Assembly (NCBI RefSeq): GCF_001045455.1
Contig: NZ_LFNE01000001.1
Span: forward strand, 516,682-580,681
Origin: Chryseobacterium sp. FH2
GTDB lineage: Bacteria > Bacteroidota > Bacteroidia > Flavobacteriales > Weeksellaceae
DNA: 64,000 nt
Reading direction: 5' to 3'
The notes under the pieces: generated by a model
Told to the model about the DNA's origin: nothing
What the model saw: the letters and a program-made list of their open reading frames with translations, nothing else
Databases searched by the model: none
Shown: positions 15,857 to 24,473 of the stretch, in pieces
How the letters are laid out: each line of letters opens with the position of its first letter
How positions within the stretch are numbered: the first letter of the stretch is position 1
Translations under genes and position numbers: made by a program

Positions 15857-16996
15857 TTATTGAAATAATTTTACGGTTTCATTGACAAGAAATTTTACCT
15901 GATCTGGTCTTCCTCGATCATTTTTAGGTAAATTATTATAGCTGCCGGTCCTTACAATCACCATATTGTGTTCAGGAATCATGATAATATATTGACCTTG
16001 AAGGCCTAAAAAATAATAATGTTTTATAGGACTGTCATAATTAATCCAGAATCCCATGCCGTAAATTCCATCAGATTTGCCGGTTGGAGTTCTCATTTGA
16101 TTAATGAAGTCGGGATTTAATATTTGTTTGTCGCCTACTTTTCCATTATCCAAAAATAATTGGCCAAGTTTTGCAAAATCTCTGGAATTTGAATGAATGC
16201 AGCAATATGTTTTTTCCATTCCGCTTTCATCAGTGCTCCATTCTGCGTTTTGTTCCATTCCCATCGGAATCCAGAATTTTTCGGAAAGATAGCTTGCTAA
16301 CGTTTGATTCAATGCTTTTTTTAGCGCAAAACCCAATAGCTGAGTTGAGCCGCTTTGATATTCGAATCTTTCACCTGGATTTTCTTTAAATTTCCTTGAA
16401 AAAGTAGCTTGTATGAGACTTTTACCGTAATAAGCTTTGGCATTAGGAAGAAACGGGTTCTTATAATTTTCATCCCAATCCAATCCGGATTCCATTTGAG
16501 CTAAATTTTTTAAGGTTAAATCTTTTGCAAATTCCTTATTCTTAAATTCATCAAAAAAAGTTGAAAATTTTTCATCACTACTGTTGATTTTTCCTTCTTC
16601 AACAGCTTTTCCTAAAAGCATTACGGTAACGGCTTTCGCCATCGAAAAAGAATTTGTTCTGGAAAGCTGGGTATACCCGTTCCAATATTGCTCATGAATT
16701 AATTTCCCATCTTTTACCACAAGAAAGGACGCCGTATTTGAATTAATTAAATCATCAACTATATTTTTCGGTAGAGTAGTGTTGTTGTATTCAGGATCTT
16801 CTTCCCAAAGCCTTGGGGATTCTGTATCGATGAGGTTGTGAGAGAAAAACTTTCCATCATCGATATGGGCGCTTGATTTTCCTTTCAGATAGGTTTTAGA
16901 AATGCCATTAAAGATGTATCCGTATCCCAAAGCATAGATAAGAATAACAAATACAATGATAAAGATCAGAAAGCTTTGCAAGATGAATAACCACAT
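15857..16996 (-). CDS. Membrane-anchored serine hydrolase, beta-lactamase/PBP-like (class C family)
   Basis: A 379-residue protein with an N-terminal membrane anchor (residues 3-25) and a periplasmic beta-lactamase-like domain. The nucleophile motif is SMAK (Ser118-Lys121); the second motif is YQS (Tyr213), where class C enzymes have YxN. The last ~70 residues hold GLQGQYIIMIP in the place of the HxG/KTG strand. Close relatives are annotated as 6-aminohexanoate-dimer hydrolase or esterase-like; true beta-lactam resistance is unlikely but untested. First gene of its operon; a TAGATTTG element (17019-17026, minus strand) lies 23 nt upstream. Confidence 0.8.
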   Translation of the reverse strand: MWLFILQSFLIFIIVFVILIYALGYGYIFNGISKTYLKGKSSAHIDDGKFFSHNLIDTESPRLWEEDPEYNNTTLPKNIVDDLINSNTASFLVVKDGKLIHEQYWNGYTQLSRTNSFSMAKAVTVMLLGKAVEEGKINSSDEKFSTFFDEFKNKEFAKDLTLKNLAQMESGLDWDENYKNPFLPNAKAYYGKSLIQATFSRKFKENPGERFEYQSGSTQLLGFALKKALNQTLASYLSEKFWIPMGMEQNAEWSTDESGMEKTYCCIHSNSRDFAKLGQLFLDNGKVGDKQILNPDFINQMRTPTGKSDGIYGMGFWINYDSPIKHYYFLGLQGQYIIMIPEHNMVIVRTGSYNNLPKNDRGRPDQVKFLVNETVKLFQ

Positions 16997-17042
16997 ATTT
17001 TGGATGATTAGTGTAAAACAAATCTATTCAAAAAAAGTGTAT

Positions 17043-17070
17043 AAAAAAAGCCTTGAAAAATCAAGGCCTT
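17043..17070 (-). terminator. Terminator downstream of glyS
   Basis: On the minus strand a GCCTTGA stem with an A/T loop and TCAAGGC is followed by seven T. It lies just after the glyS stop at 17074 and upstream of the serine hydrolase promoter. Confidence 0.8.
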
Positions 17071-17073
17071 AAT

Positions 17074-18615
17074 CTATATTTTAGAAAGTAAATTTCTGAA
17101 ATTTGTTTTCTCGTCGATAATTCTTCTCAACTCTGAAACAGGAACTCTCTCCTGCTGCATTGTATCTCTGTCTCTGATAGTTACCGTATGGTCTGTAAGG
17201 GAATCGTGGTCAATCGTGATACAGTAAGGAGTACCAATCGCGTCCTGTCTTCTGTAACGTTTTCCGATAGCATCTTTTTCTTCGTAGAACAGGTTGAAAT
17301 CGTATTTTAAATCATTGAAAATGTTTTCCGCATATTCTGCCAAACCGTCTTTCTTCATTAAAGGAAGAATAGCAGCTTTGATTGGGGCAATGGCAGGAGG
17401 AAGAGATAAAACTGTTCTTTCCGAACCGTCTTCCAATACTTCATCTTTTAAACAGTTTGAAAATACAGCTAAGAATAATCTGTCTAAACCTACAGATGTT
17501 TCTACAACATAAGGAACATAATTTTCGTTTCTTTCCGGATCAAAGAATTGAAGTTTTCTTCCTGAATGCTTCTCATGAGCTTTCAAATCGAAATCTGTCC
17601 TTGAGTGAATACCTTCCAGTTCTTTAAAACCGAATGGGAAATTAAATTCAATATCAGCTGCAGCATTTGCATAGTGAGCCAATTTCTCATGGTCATGGAA
17701 TCTGTAATTGTCATCACCTAAGCCTAAAGCTAAATGCCAGTTTAGACGTTTTGTCTTCCAATTTTCATAGAATTCCAATTCTGTTCCCGGAGCCACAAAG
17801 AACTGCATTTCCATTTGCTCAAATTCACGCATTCTGAAAATAAACTGTCGTGCAACAATCTCATTTCTAAATGCTTTTCCGATTTGTGCAATACCAAAAG
17901 GAAGTTTATGACGTGACGTTTTTTGTACGTTTAAGAAGTTAACAAAAATACCCTGAGCTGTTTCCGGTCTTAAATAAAGATCCATCGCAGAATCTGCAGA
18001 AGCACCTAATTTAGTTCCGAACATTAAATTGAACTGTCTTACTTCAGTCCAGTTTTTAGAACCTGTGTCAGGATCAGCGATTTCAAGCTCTTCAATTAAA
18101 GCTTTTACATCAGCAAGGTCTTCATTTTCCAATGATTTTGCCAATCTGGAAAGAATAGCTTCTCTTTTTGCTCTGTATTCCAACACTTTCGGATTCGTAG
18201 CAACAAACTGATCTTTATCGAAAGATTCGCCGAATCTTTTCGCCGCTTTTTCAATTTCCCTATTTTCTTTATCTTCAATTTTAGCACAATAATCTTCTAC
18301 CAAAACGTCTGCTCTAAAACGTTTTTTAGAATCTTTATTGTCAATCAGTGGATCGTTGAAAGCGTCTACGTGGCCCGATGCCTTCCAAGTTGTTGGATGC
18401 ATCAAAATTGCTGAATCAATGCCGACAATATTTTCGTTAAGCTGTACCATTGCTTTCCACCAATATTGTTTGATATTATTTTTTAACTCGGCACCGTTTT
18501 GTCCATAATCATAAACAGCGGATAAACCATCGTAGATCTCACTAGAAGGGAAAATAAAACCATATTCTTTAGCGTGAGAAATCACTTTCTTGAAAACATC
18601 TTCTTGCTTTGCCAT
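17074..18615 (-). CDS. glyS: Glycyl-tRNA synthetase (dimeric class II type)
   Basis: A 513-residue class II aminoacyl-tRNA synthetase of the alpha2 type, charging tRNA-Gly in the cytoplasm. The N-terminal block ISHAKEYGFIFPSSEIYDGLSAVYDYGQNGAELKNN is diagnostic. Class II motif 2 appears as IGKAFRNEIVARQFIFRMREFEQME, and motif 3 as SVGLDRLFLAVF. A C-terminal anticodon-binding domain (residues ~400-513) follows, with a KRYRRQDAIGTPYCITID segment. ATG 18615 is chosen over 18639 because it begins the conserved MAKQEDVF. A TATTTTTG element at 18637-18644 (minus strand) lies just upstream. Confidence 0.95.
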   Translation of the reverse strand: MAKQEDVFKKVISHAKEYGFIFPSSEIYDGLSAVYDYGQNGAELKNNIKQYWWKAMVQLNENIVGIDSAILMHPTTWKASGHVDAFNDPLIDNKDSKKRFRADVLVEDYCAKIEDKENREIEKAAKRFGESFDKDQFVATNPKVLEYRAKREAILSRLAKSLENEDLADVKALIEELEIADPDTGSKNWTEVRQFNLMFGTKLGASADSAMDLYLRPETAQGIFVNFLNVQKTSRHKLPFGIAQIGKAFRNEIVARQFIFRMREFEQMEMQFFVAPGTELEFYENWKTKRLNWHLALGLGDDNYRFHDHEKLAHYANAAADIEFNFPFGFKELEGIHSRTDFDLKAHEKHSGRKLQFFDPERNENYVPYVVETSVGLDRLFLAVFSNCLKDEVLEDGSERTVLSLPPAIAPIKAAILPLMKKDGLAEYAENIFNDLKYDFNLFYEEKDAIGKRYRRQDAIGTPYCITIDHDSLTDHTVTIRDRDTMQQERVPVSELRRIIDEKTNFRNLLSKI

Positions 18616-18636
18616 AATTTTTTTACGTCTGAAGTG

Positions 18637-18644
18637 CAAAAATA
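18637..18644 (-). promoter_or_regulatory. Candidate -7 element for glyS
   Basis: On the minus strand this reads TATTTTTG, matching TAnnTTTG, 21 nt upstream of the glyS ATG. No TTG -33 partner was seen. Confidence 0.35.
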
Positions 18645-18731
18645 GTGAAAATGTAGGAAGATGGAAGCGGGAAGATGGAAGTTTTTATCATACAGAAAAT
18701 TAGGAGCAGAGAACCCGCTTTCTCCACTCGT

Positions 18732-18784
18732 TATTTTTTGGTTTCGGCGCGGCAGCGAAGCTGCCGCGCCGAAACCAAAAAATA
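18732..18784. repeat. 25-bp perfect GC-rich inverted repeat between divergent genes
   Basis: Arms 18732-18756 and 18760-18784 are perfect reverse complements with a GAA spacer. The arms join A/T ends to a GC core (GGTTTCGGCGCGGCAGC), unlike the AT-rich surroundings. It lies between the 5' ends of glyS (minus) and truC (plus), so it terminates neither gene. It could be a REP/MITE-like element or a regulatory hairpin. Confidence 0.9.
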
Positions 18785-18829
18785 GCTTAAACATGCCGTT
18801 CAATCAGGGCTAAATCGCCTGAAAATCTC

Positions 18830-18837
18830 TACTTTTG
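18830..18837 (+). promoter_or_regulatory. Candidate -7 element for truC
   Basis: TACTTTTG matches TAnnTTTG and ends only 4 nt before the ATG at 18842. If used, transcription would start at or just after the first codon, giving a leaderless message. No -33 TTG was seen. Confidence 0.35.
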
Positions 18838-18841
18838 CCAA

Positions 18842-19537
18842 ATGTTAGAAATTCTTTATCGCGACGAACATCTTATTGGCATCAATAAACCCAGTGGCTT
18901 ACTGGTTCATAAATCTTTTTATACAGGAGAAGCCGATACTTATGCTATTCAGGAATTGAGAAATCAGATTGGACAAAAAGTTTATCCGGTGCATCGACTT
19001 GATCGAAAAACTTCGGGTGTTTTGTTATTCACGTTAGATAAAGAAACATTGAGAATAATGAGTGATCGTTTCGCAGCCAAAGAAGTAGAAAAAAAATATA
19101 TTGCAATTCTTCGTGGCTGGGCGAAAGAAGAAGAAACGATCGATTATGATTTGATTAATGAAAACGAAGTCAAGCAAAATGCAATCACCTATTATCATCG
19201 TTTACAGACTTCGGAAATAGATTTACCTTTTTTAAAACATCAGACTTCAAGATATTGTTTGGTAGAAGCGATTCCTGAAACGGGAAGATTTCATCAGTTG
19301 AGAAAGCATTTTAAGCATATTTTGCATCCTATTTTAGGTTGTCGAAAACACGGTTGTAATAAGCAGAATAAATTATGGCTTCAAACATTTGGTATCAATA
19401 AAATGACGCTTCACGCCCATCAATTGATTTTTAATCACCCTATTTCTAACGAAAGAATTACTGTAAATGCGACTCTAGATGATGAGTTCAAAAGAGTAGG
19501 AGATATTTTGAAATTCGATTTGAGTGCGTATTCTTAA
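18842..19537 (+). CDS. truC: tRNA pseudouridine(65) synthase TruC (RluA family)
   Basis: A 231-residue RluA-family pseudouridine synthase. The start EILYRDEHLIGINKPSGLLVHKS and the length match TruC, which modifies U65 of tRNA-Ile/Asp. The catalytic block HRLDRKTSGVLLF carries the nucleophilic Asp. The later block RFHQLRKHFKHILHPILG is the RluA motif III equivalent. Where E. coli TruC has IIGDTTHG this protein has ILGCRKHG, a Cys in place of Asp. It is monocistronic and divergent from glyS across the 25-bp inverted repeat. Distinction from other RluA members rests on the N-terminus and HLKH-type block. Confidence 0.85.
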   Translation: MLEILYRDEHLIGINKPSGLLVHKSFYTGEADTYAIQELRNQIGQKVYPVHRLDRKTSGVLLFTLDKETLRIMSDRFAAKEVEKKYIAILRGWAKEEETIDYDLINENEVKQNAITYYHRLQTSEIDLPFLKHQTSRYCLVEAIPETGRFHQLRKHFKHILHPILGCRKHGCNKQNKLWLQTFGINKMTLHAHQLIFNHPISNERITVNATLDDEFKRVGDILKFDLSAYS

Positions 19538-19785
19538 CTTAAATGCAAAGTTTTAATTGTTCGATGCTTTGATTTTAGAAAAGCAAAGACAAATGAATTT
19601 GCTTCGCAAAGCGTAAAACATAGCTTCATCAAATCAACCTGTTGATTAATACTTGCTCCTTAAAAATTAGTCAAGTAAAATAAATCTCTGTTTCAAAAAA
19701 TAATCTGCAAATTTTATAGATAATATTTATAATACATTTTTCCATAAAATATCATACGTTAACTAAACATTAATTTTAAAATGAG

Positions 19786-19793
19786 TATTTTTG
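19786..19793 (+). promoter_or_regulatory. Candidate -7 element for pyrD
   Basis: TATTTTTG lies 15 nt upstream of the pyrD ATG. The remaining 19538-19785 gap contains small imperfect hairpins (for example GCTTTGC-like repeats near 19600) and nothing else recognisable. Confidence 0.35.
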
Positions 19794-19808
19794 TAAAACT
19801 TTTTTTCA

Positions 19809-20846
19809 ATGTACAAATCGCTCATTCGCCCGATTCTTTTCAAATTTGATCCTGAAGAAGTTCATCATTTTACATTTTCAATGCTGAAAAACTTTGGATT
19901 TCTTACCAAATTATTTTTTCCAAAACCTATTGAAGACAAACGTCTGGAAAGAGAAGTTTTCGGACTAAAATTTAAAAATCCGGTCGGTTTAGCTGCAGGC
20001 TTTGATAAAAATGCTGTTTTGTTTAATGAATTGGGAGATTTAGGTTTCGGATTTGTAGAAATAGGGACTGTAACTCCAAGAGCGCAAGCCGGTAATCCTA
20101 AAAAGAGACTATTCCGTTTGATAGAAGATGGCGGAATCATCAACAGAATGGGCTTCAACAACGATGGTCTTGAAGCTGCCATTGAAAAATTGAAAGGAAA
20201 TAAAGGAAAAGTAATCATTGGTGGAAATATTGGAAAAAATACGGATACAAATCCGGAAAATTATACTCAGGATTATCTTAAATGCTTTGAAGGCCTTCAT
20301 CCCCATGTAGATTATTTTGTACTAAATGTAAGCTGCCCGAATGTAGGAAGCCATGCAAAACTTGAAGACGTTGAATATCTTCGCGAATTAATTACAGAGG
20401 TAAAGAAAATCAATGGGTCAAAACCTTTGCAGAAACCAATTTTATTAAAAATTGCTCCAGATCTGAATAACAATCAGCTTGATGAGATTGTCGAATTAAT
20501 TGCAGAAACGAAAATCGACGGAGTAATTGTTTCCAATACATCAGTAAACCGGGAAGGTTTGAAAACGTCACCGGAAGTTTTAGAGCAAATAGGAAATGGC
20601 GGTCTAAGTGGAAAGCCTATTCGTGAGAGAAGTACAAAAATGATTAAATATCTTTCCGAAAAAAGCAACAGAGCTTTCCCAATCATCGGAGTTGGTGGAA
20701 TTCATTCTGCAAAAGATGCGATAGAGAAGATGGATGCGGGAGCAAGTTTGATTCAATTATATACGGGATTTATCTATGAAGGACCGGAGTTGATTAACGA
20801 AATCAATAAAGAACTCCTGAAAAGAGCAGGCAGATTACCAAGATAA
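19809..20846 (+). CDS. pyrD: Dihydroorotate dehydrogenase, quinone-dependent (class 2)
   Basis: A 345-residue enzyme that oxidises dihydroorotate to orotate in pyrimidine synthesis, passing electrons to menaquinone at the inner membrane. An N-terminal amphipathic membrane-binding extension (about 1-40) marks class 2. FMN and substrate blocks are visible: [13 protein letters not shown], a [19 protein letters not shown] motif, [14 protein letters not shown] and the C-terminal [11 protein letters not shown] phosphate-binding loop. The catalytic serine of class 2 enzymes is in the NVSCPN region. It is monocistronic with a weak terminator shared with the convergent gene. Confidence 0.95.
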   Translation: MYKSLIRPILFKFDPEEVHHFTFSMLKNFGFLTKLFFPKPIEDKRLEREVFGLKFKNPVGLAAGFDKNAVLFNELGDLGFGFVEIGTVTPRAQAGNPKKRLFRLIEDGGIINRMGFNNDGLEAAIEKLKGNKGKVIIGGNIGKNTDTNPENYTQDYLKCFEGLHPHVDYFVLNVSCPNVGSHAKLEDVEYLRELITEVKKINGSKPLQKPILLKIAPDLNNNQLDEIVELIAETKIDGVIVSNTSVNREGLKTSPEVLEQIGNGGLSGKPIRERSTKMIKYLSEKSNRAFPIIGVGGIHSAKDAIEKMDAGASLIQLYTGFIYEGPELINEINKELLKRAGRLPR

Positions 20847-20850
20847 ATGA

Positions 20851-20877
20851 AAAAAGAGTTTTTAAGCTCTATTTTTT
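20851..20877. terminator. Weak terminator between pyrD and the convergent gene
   Basis: A short stem (AGAG/CTCT with adjacent A/T pairing) flanked by A5 and T6 runs lies just after the pyrD stop and overlaps the stop codon of the minus-strand gene ending at 20869. Confidence 0.4.
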
Positions 20878-21762
20878 ATTTGATTTTACAATAGTTGCGT
20901 TTTTGATGTCAACTGTAAAAGTATAAGCCGAAGAAGATGTTGTTTTAGGAATTTTAAAAGTCAACATTTTTCGATCTTTGGATTTTGTTTCTTTTGCATC
21001 GTAAATATTTAAAAGGCAACTTTCTGTAAGAAATTCTTCATAGTTTTTATAATTCCAGTCCTTTGTAAAATATAAAATTCTATAACCTTTTTCACCGTTA
21101 CTTGCTCCACACATTCCGCAAGCATTGAAATTTGACGAATGCTCAAAGTACAACAGAACCCGATTTGCATTTTCTCCGGAAACGTAAGAAATCAATTGAT
21201 TTCCACCGTGTTTATTAATAAAATCAAACGTATTTATCTTTTTATTATTAGGCAAAATCAAATAATTATTGTAGCGATAAACCATATCATTCCCGGTAAA
21301 CAATTTTGCGGGCTGAGTTTTTTTATTTAAATAAAAATTTCCTAAAATTGGGTTCTCTTTGAGGTTATTTTGCTCAAATACAATATTTTCCTTAGGATTT
21401 AGTGTTTCTGCAATTTCTGCCGTTTTTTCTACTTTCTGTGGTGAAGTAATTTGCTCTTTGAAAATTTTAGAGTTTTGCTTTTGTTGAGATCCAAAGTTGT
21501 ATAAAGACAGCTTTCCATAATCGTAAATACCCGTTAACGGAATTTTTTTCTGGTATTTATCGTAATAATACCATCCGTCTACAAAATATTGATAAAGGTT
21601 ACAGTCGGCGATTCCGGCAAAATAAAGTTGCATGGTGATAGGAATTCCCGCAATTTCTCCTTTAAAAATTTGAGATGAATCTGTTACTTTCTTTAATTCA
21701 ACTTTTTGACAGGGGGAAAATGTCAAACTTAAAAAAAATAATAGGGTTAAAAGTTTTTTCAT
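20869..21762 (-). CDS. Exported hypothetical protein (possible lipoprotein)
   Basis: A 297-residue protein I do not recognise. The first 18 residues form a signal peptide ending in TFSPC, so Cys18 could be lipidated, although the lipobox is not canonical. The body is rich in Tyr, Asn and Lys, with a tyrosine cluster (DGWYYYDKYQKKIPLTGIYDYGKL, about 65-88) resembling MORN-like or beta-strand repeats. A CGMCGASNGEKGYRILYF segment near 220 includes a CxxC pair. It starts 24 nt after the DUF445 gene and is probably co-transcribed with it. Function unknown. Confidence 0.75.
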   Translation of the reverse strand: MKKLLTLLFFLSLTFSPCQKVELKKVTDSSQIFKGEIAGIPITMQLYFAGIADCNLYQYFVDGWYYYDKYQKKIPLTGIYDYGKLSLYNFGSQQKQNSKIFKEQITSPQKVEKTAEIAETLNPKENIVFEQNNLKENPILGNFYLNKKTQPAKLFTGNDMVYRYNNYLILPNNKKINTFDFINKHGGNQLISYVSGENANRVLLYFEHSSNFNACGMCGASNGEKGYRILYFTKDWNYKNYEEFLTESCLLNIYDAKETKSKDRKMLTFKIPKTTSSSAYTFTVDIKNATIVKSNKK

Positions 21763-21786
21763 GGCTGGTTATGATTAGTTTAGTTT

Positions 21787-23031
21787 TCAGAGGAAAAAAT
21801 GAGAGACAGTATAAATAATCAGCCCTACCAATCCACCGACTAAAGTTCCGTTGACCCTGATAAACTGAAGGTCTTTTCCCACTTCCAGTTCCAGTTTTTC
21901 GCTTAATTCTTTTCCTTGCCAGTTTCCTACGGTGGAACTGATAAGGTGCCCAAATTGATGGGTATTTTTCAAAATATATTTATAAGCGGTTACACGAACC
22001 CAATTGTCAATTTTGTTCTGAAGATTTTCGTCAGTTTTAAGATTTTGTGAAAATTCATTCAGGTTTTTGGTGAGGTATGTTTTTAATGAAGAATCATCTT
22101 CCTGAAGTTCATTCATTACTGTTTTTTTGATAGAAATCCAGATATCGGCTGAGTATTCTTCGAGCTTTTCGCCTTTCAAAAGATCATTTTTAATATTTTT
22201 AAATTCATCATCCCATTTCGGATCTTCTTTTAAATCAACTGAAAAATCATGGATTTTTTTCGTAATTAGATTCCTGATTTCATGTTCCGGATCTTCTTCC
22301 ACCTCCCTGAAAAAACCGGAAAGGCCGCTCGCAATTTTATCGGCAATTTTATTGTCAACAAAAGAAGGAATAAAAGAATAGCTCCCTTCTTTCACACGTT
22401 TCTGAATCATTTCATCATTTTCAATGATATATTCTTTAATCTGTTTTGAAAGATTGGTAATGATTCTCTGATGGTCATTTTTTTCTAAAATATAGTGGAT
22501 TCCGTTTCCGACGATTTTATTTAGTTTAATATCATTTGTCATTTCAGAAACCTTTTTGCTGATAAACTGACTTACCGTAGAATCGTCTAGTTTATTGAGG
22601 ATATCTAAAACAATGTCAGAAATATTTTTAATCAGGATTCCTTGATTTTTTTCTTTATTAAGCCATTCTCCGACAAAATTTGAAATCTTCAGCTTCTGAA
22701 TATATGGCCGGATATTTTGAGGGGACAGAAAATTGTTAACTACAAAGCTCCCCAGATTGTCGCCCAATTTTTGTTTGCTGTTTTCAATCAAGTTAGTATG
22801 TGGAATCGGTAACCCAAGCGGATGACGGAAAAGTGCTGTCACAGCAAACCAGTCAGCTAAAGCACCTACCATCGCAGCTTCGGAAAAAGCGCGTACATAT
22901 CCAATCCAATGAGAATCGTTGGTTTTCTGCAGAATCGTTGTAATGATAAATACAGCGGCCATCAATAGAAATAATCCTGTGGCAAATGCTTTGTATTTCC
23001 TTAATTGTTTTCTTTTTGCTTCATCATTCAT
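21787..23031 (-). CDS. DUF445 family membrane protein
   Basis: A 414-residue DUF445 protein. Two hydrophobic segments lie at the ends (about residues 14-34, FATGLFLLMAAVFIITTIL, and 393-413). The family signature follows the first: GYVRAFSEAAMVGALADWFAVTALFRHPLGLPIPHTNLI. A long helical charged middle part (about 100-370) is probably cytoplasmic or periplasmic coiled structure. The biochemical role of DUF445 is unknown. ATG 23031 is preferred to 23100, because upstream codons overlap the divergent msrB promoter region. The gene is divergent from msrB and precedes the exported hypothetical protein. Confidence 0.85.
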   Translation of the reverse strand: MNDEAKRKQLRKYKAFATGLFLLMAAVFIITTILQKTNDSHWIGYVRAFSEAAMVGALADWFAVTALFRHPLGLPIPHTNLIENSKQKLGDNLGSFVVNNFLSPQNIRPYIQKLKISNFVGEWLNKEKNQGILIKNISDIVLDILNKLDDSTVSQFISKKVSEMTNDIKLNKIVGNGIHYILEKNDHQRIITNLSKQIKEYIIENDEMIQKRVKEGSYSFIPSFVDNKIADKIASGLSGFFREVEEDPEHEIRNLITKKIHDFSVDLKEDPKWDDEFKNIKNDLLKGEKLEEYSADIWISIKKTVMNELQEDDSSLKTYLTKNLNEFSQNLKTDENLQNKIDNWVRVTAYKYILKNTHQFGHLISSTVGNWQGKELSEKLELEVGKDLQFIRVNGTLVGGLVGLIIYTVSHFFL

Positions 23032-23045
23032 ATTCTCAAATTTAG

Positions 23046-23053
23046 TAAATTTG
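23046..23053 (+). promoter_or_regulatory. Candidate -7 element upstream of msrB
   Basis: TAAATTTG, matching TAnnTTTG. A start site near 23060 would give msrB a leader of about 80 nt and would exclude most of the small signal-peptide-like frame at 23057. Confidence 0.3.
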
Positions 23054-23138
23054 GGTATGAAATTTTTAATTTCAATTATACTAATTGTTTTTCTGCCCAT
23101 TGGGTTCGCAGAATTATCAACCTATCAAAATTACATTT

Positions 23139-23582
23139 ATGGAAAATAAAGCAAAAAACAATCCATACTATTCAAGAACAGACACTGCAAAACTTAATAT
23201 TTCTAAGGATGAATGGAAAAAAATTTTAGCTCCTGATTTGTACGCGGTTTCAAGAGAAGCGGCAACAGAAAGAGCTTTTACAGGAAAATATAATGATTTT
23301 GACGAAATCGGAGAATATTATTGTGCGGTTTGCGGAAATCATTTGTTCCGCTCGACTTCAAAATTTTCGAGCAGTTGCGGCTGGCCAAGTTTCTTTGAGG
23401 CTGATAAAGAAGGTGTTTATTATAAAAAAGACATAACGTACGGAATGGAAAGAGTAGAGGTACTTTGTAAAAGATGTGATTCACATTTAGGGCATGTTTT
23501 TGATGATGGCCCTAAGCCTACCGGACTGCGTTATTGTATGAATTCTATCAGCCTGGATTTTGTTCCGGATTCTCAAAAATGA
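23139..23582 (+). CDS. msrB: Peptide-methionine (R)-S-oxide reductase MsrB
   Basis: A 147-residue cytoplasmic enzyme that reduces methionine-R-sulfoxide in oxidised proteins. Structural zinc ligands are visible as CAVCGNH and CKRCDSHLGHVFDDGP; the substrate-binding SSCGWPSF and the catalytic RYCMNS cysteine are intact. ATG 23139 starts a typical cytosolic MsrB (MENKAKNNPYYSRTDT); a longer frame from 23085 exists but looks like random upstream coding. A separate 30-codon signal-peptide-like frame lies directly upstream in another frame. Confidence 0.93.
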   Translation: MENKAKNNPYYSRTDTAKLNISKDEWKKILAPDLYAVSREAATERAFTGKYNDFDEIGEYYCAVCGNHLFRSTSKFSSSCGWPSFFEADKEGVYYKKDITYGMERVEVLCKRCDSHLGHVFDDGPKPTGLRYCMNSISLDFVPDSQK

Positions 23583-23672
23583 ACCGTATTTGCTCATGAA
23601 ATCAGTGAGTTAAAGTTTCTTAAATTGAGTTAAACTTTTTAGAGTTATTCTTTTTACATAATTATGTTTTTA

Positions 23673-23680
23673 TACATTTG
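23673..23680 (+). promoter_or_regulatory. Candidate -7 element for the L,D-transpeptidase gene
   Basis: TACATTTG fits TAnnTTTG and lies 30 nt before the ATG at 23711. Two near-copies of GAGTTAAA-TTT occur at about 23609 and 23628, possible operator half-sites. Confidence 0.35.
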
Positions 23681-23710
23681 CTGACTCAATTGGATTTAAC
23701 ATAATATTGA

Positions 23711-24472
23711 ATGAAAGGATTGTATAGCTTATTAGGTATTGTTTACATGGTAACTACTTCATTTTATCTGTCTCCAAGAACGGTGATTGTAAAGAATGAA
23801 ATCAGTACAAAAAAAATTGAAAGATTAGCTGATGCTAAATCTGAAAAGACTTCTACCAATACATCTTCTGCAGAAGAATTGTATAAATCTATTACATTTG
23901 ATGAAGGGCACGAACTTAACGAAGAAGTTTTCTTTAAAGCTTTAACAGGTTTTGAAAATTTGAAGAAAGCTGGTTTGCTTAATCAGGAGGCTCATTTATT
24001 GACTGTATGTGATTTTTCAATGTCTTCCAACACGAAGAGGCTTTGGGTGATTGATACAAATGAAAGAAAAGTATTATTCAATTCGCTGGTTGCCCACGGA
24101 AAAAATACAGGTGAAGAATTTGCGACCAACTTTTCGAATACCAACAGTTCGCTCCAAAGCAGCCTGGGATTTTATATCACAGATGCTACTTATAACGGAG
24201 ATAACGGGTATTCTTTGAGATTACTGGGAATGGATAAAGGTTTTAATGATGCAGCTTACAAAAGAGCAATCGTGATGCACGGGGCAGACTACGTAAGTGA
24301 AGAATTTGCAGCAATGCACAAAAGAATCGGAAGAAGTTGGGGATGCCCTGCTGTACCGAGAGATTTGACACAGCCGATCATTAATACAATAAAAGGAAGA
24401 AATTGCCTTTTCATTTATTATCCTGATCAGAATTATCTTTCCAAGTCAGAATGGTTGAAAACATCAGTTTAA
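23711..24472 (+). CDS. Murein L,D-transpeptidase family protein (YkuD_2 type)
   Basis: A 253-residue exported protein. Residues 1-20 are hydrophobic, acting as signal or anchor; a low-complexity Lys/Ser linker runs to ~55. The catalytic domain (about 95-240) contains the pair His190 in VMHGADYV and Cys212 in RSWGCPAV, the YkuD signature, so it probably forms 3-3 cross-links or attaches proteins to peptidoglycan in the periplasm. The type is YkuD_2, the long variant common in Bacteroidota. The cupin gene follows after 1 nt. Confidence 0.88.
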   Translation: MKGLYSLLGIVYMVTTSFYLSPRTVIVKNEISTKKIERLADAKSEKTSTNTSSAEELYKSITFDEGHELNEEVFFKALTGFENLKKAGLLNQEAHLLTVCDFSMSSNTKRLWVIDTNERKVLFNSLVAHGKNTGEEFATNFSNTNSSLQSSLGFYITDATYNGDNGYSLRLLGMDKGFNDAAYKRAIVMHGADYVSEEFAAMHKRIGRSWGCPAVPRDLTQPIINTIKGRNCLFIYYPDQNYLSKSEWLKTSV

Positions 24473-24473
24473 A

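Noticed and set aside
15857..16996. Beta-lactamase conferring resistance
   Set aside because: The fold is shared by esterases and hydrolases; the second motif is YQS instead of YxN and the third lacks KTG, so a resistance role is not supported.
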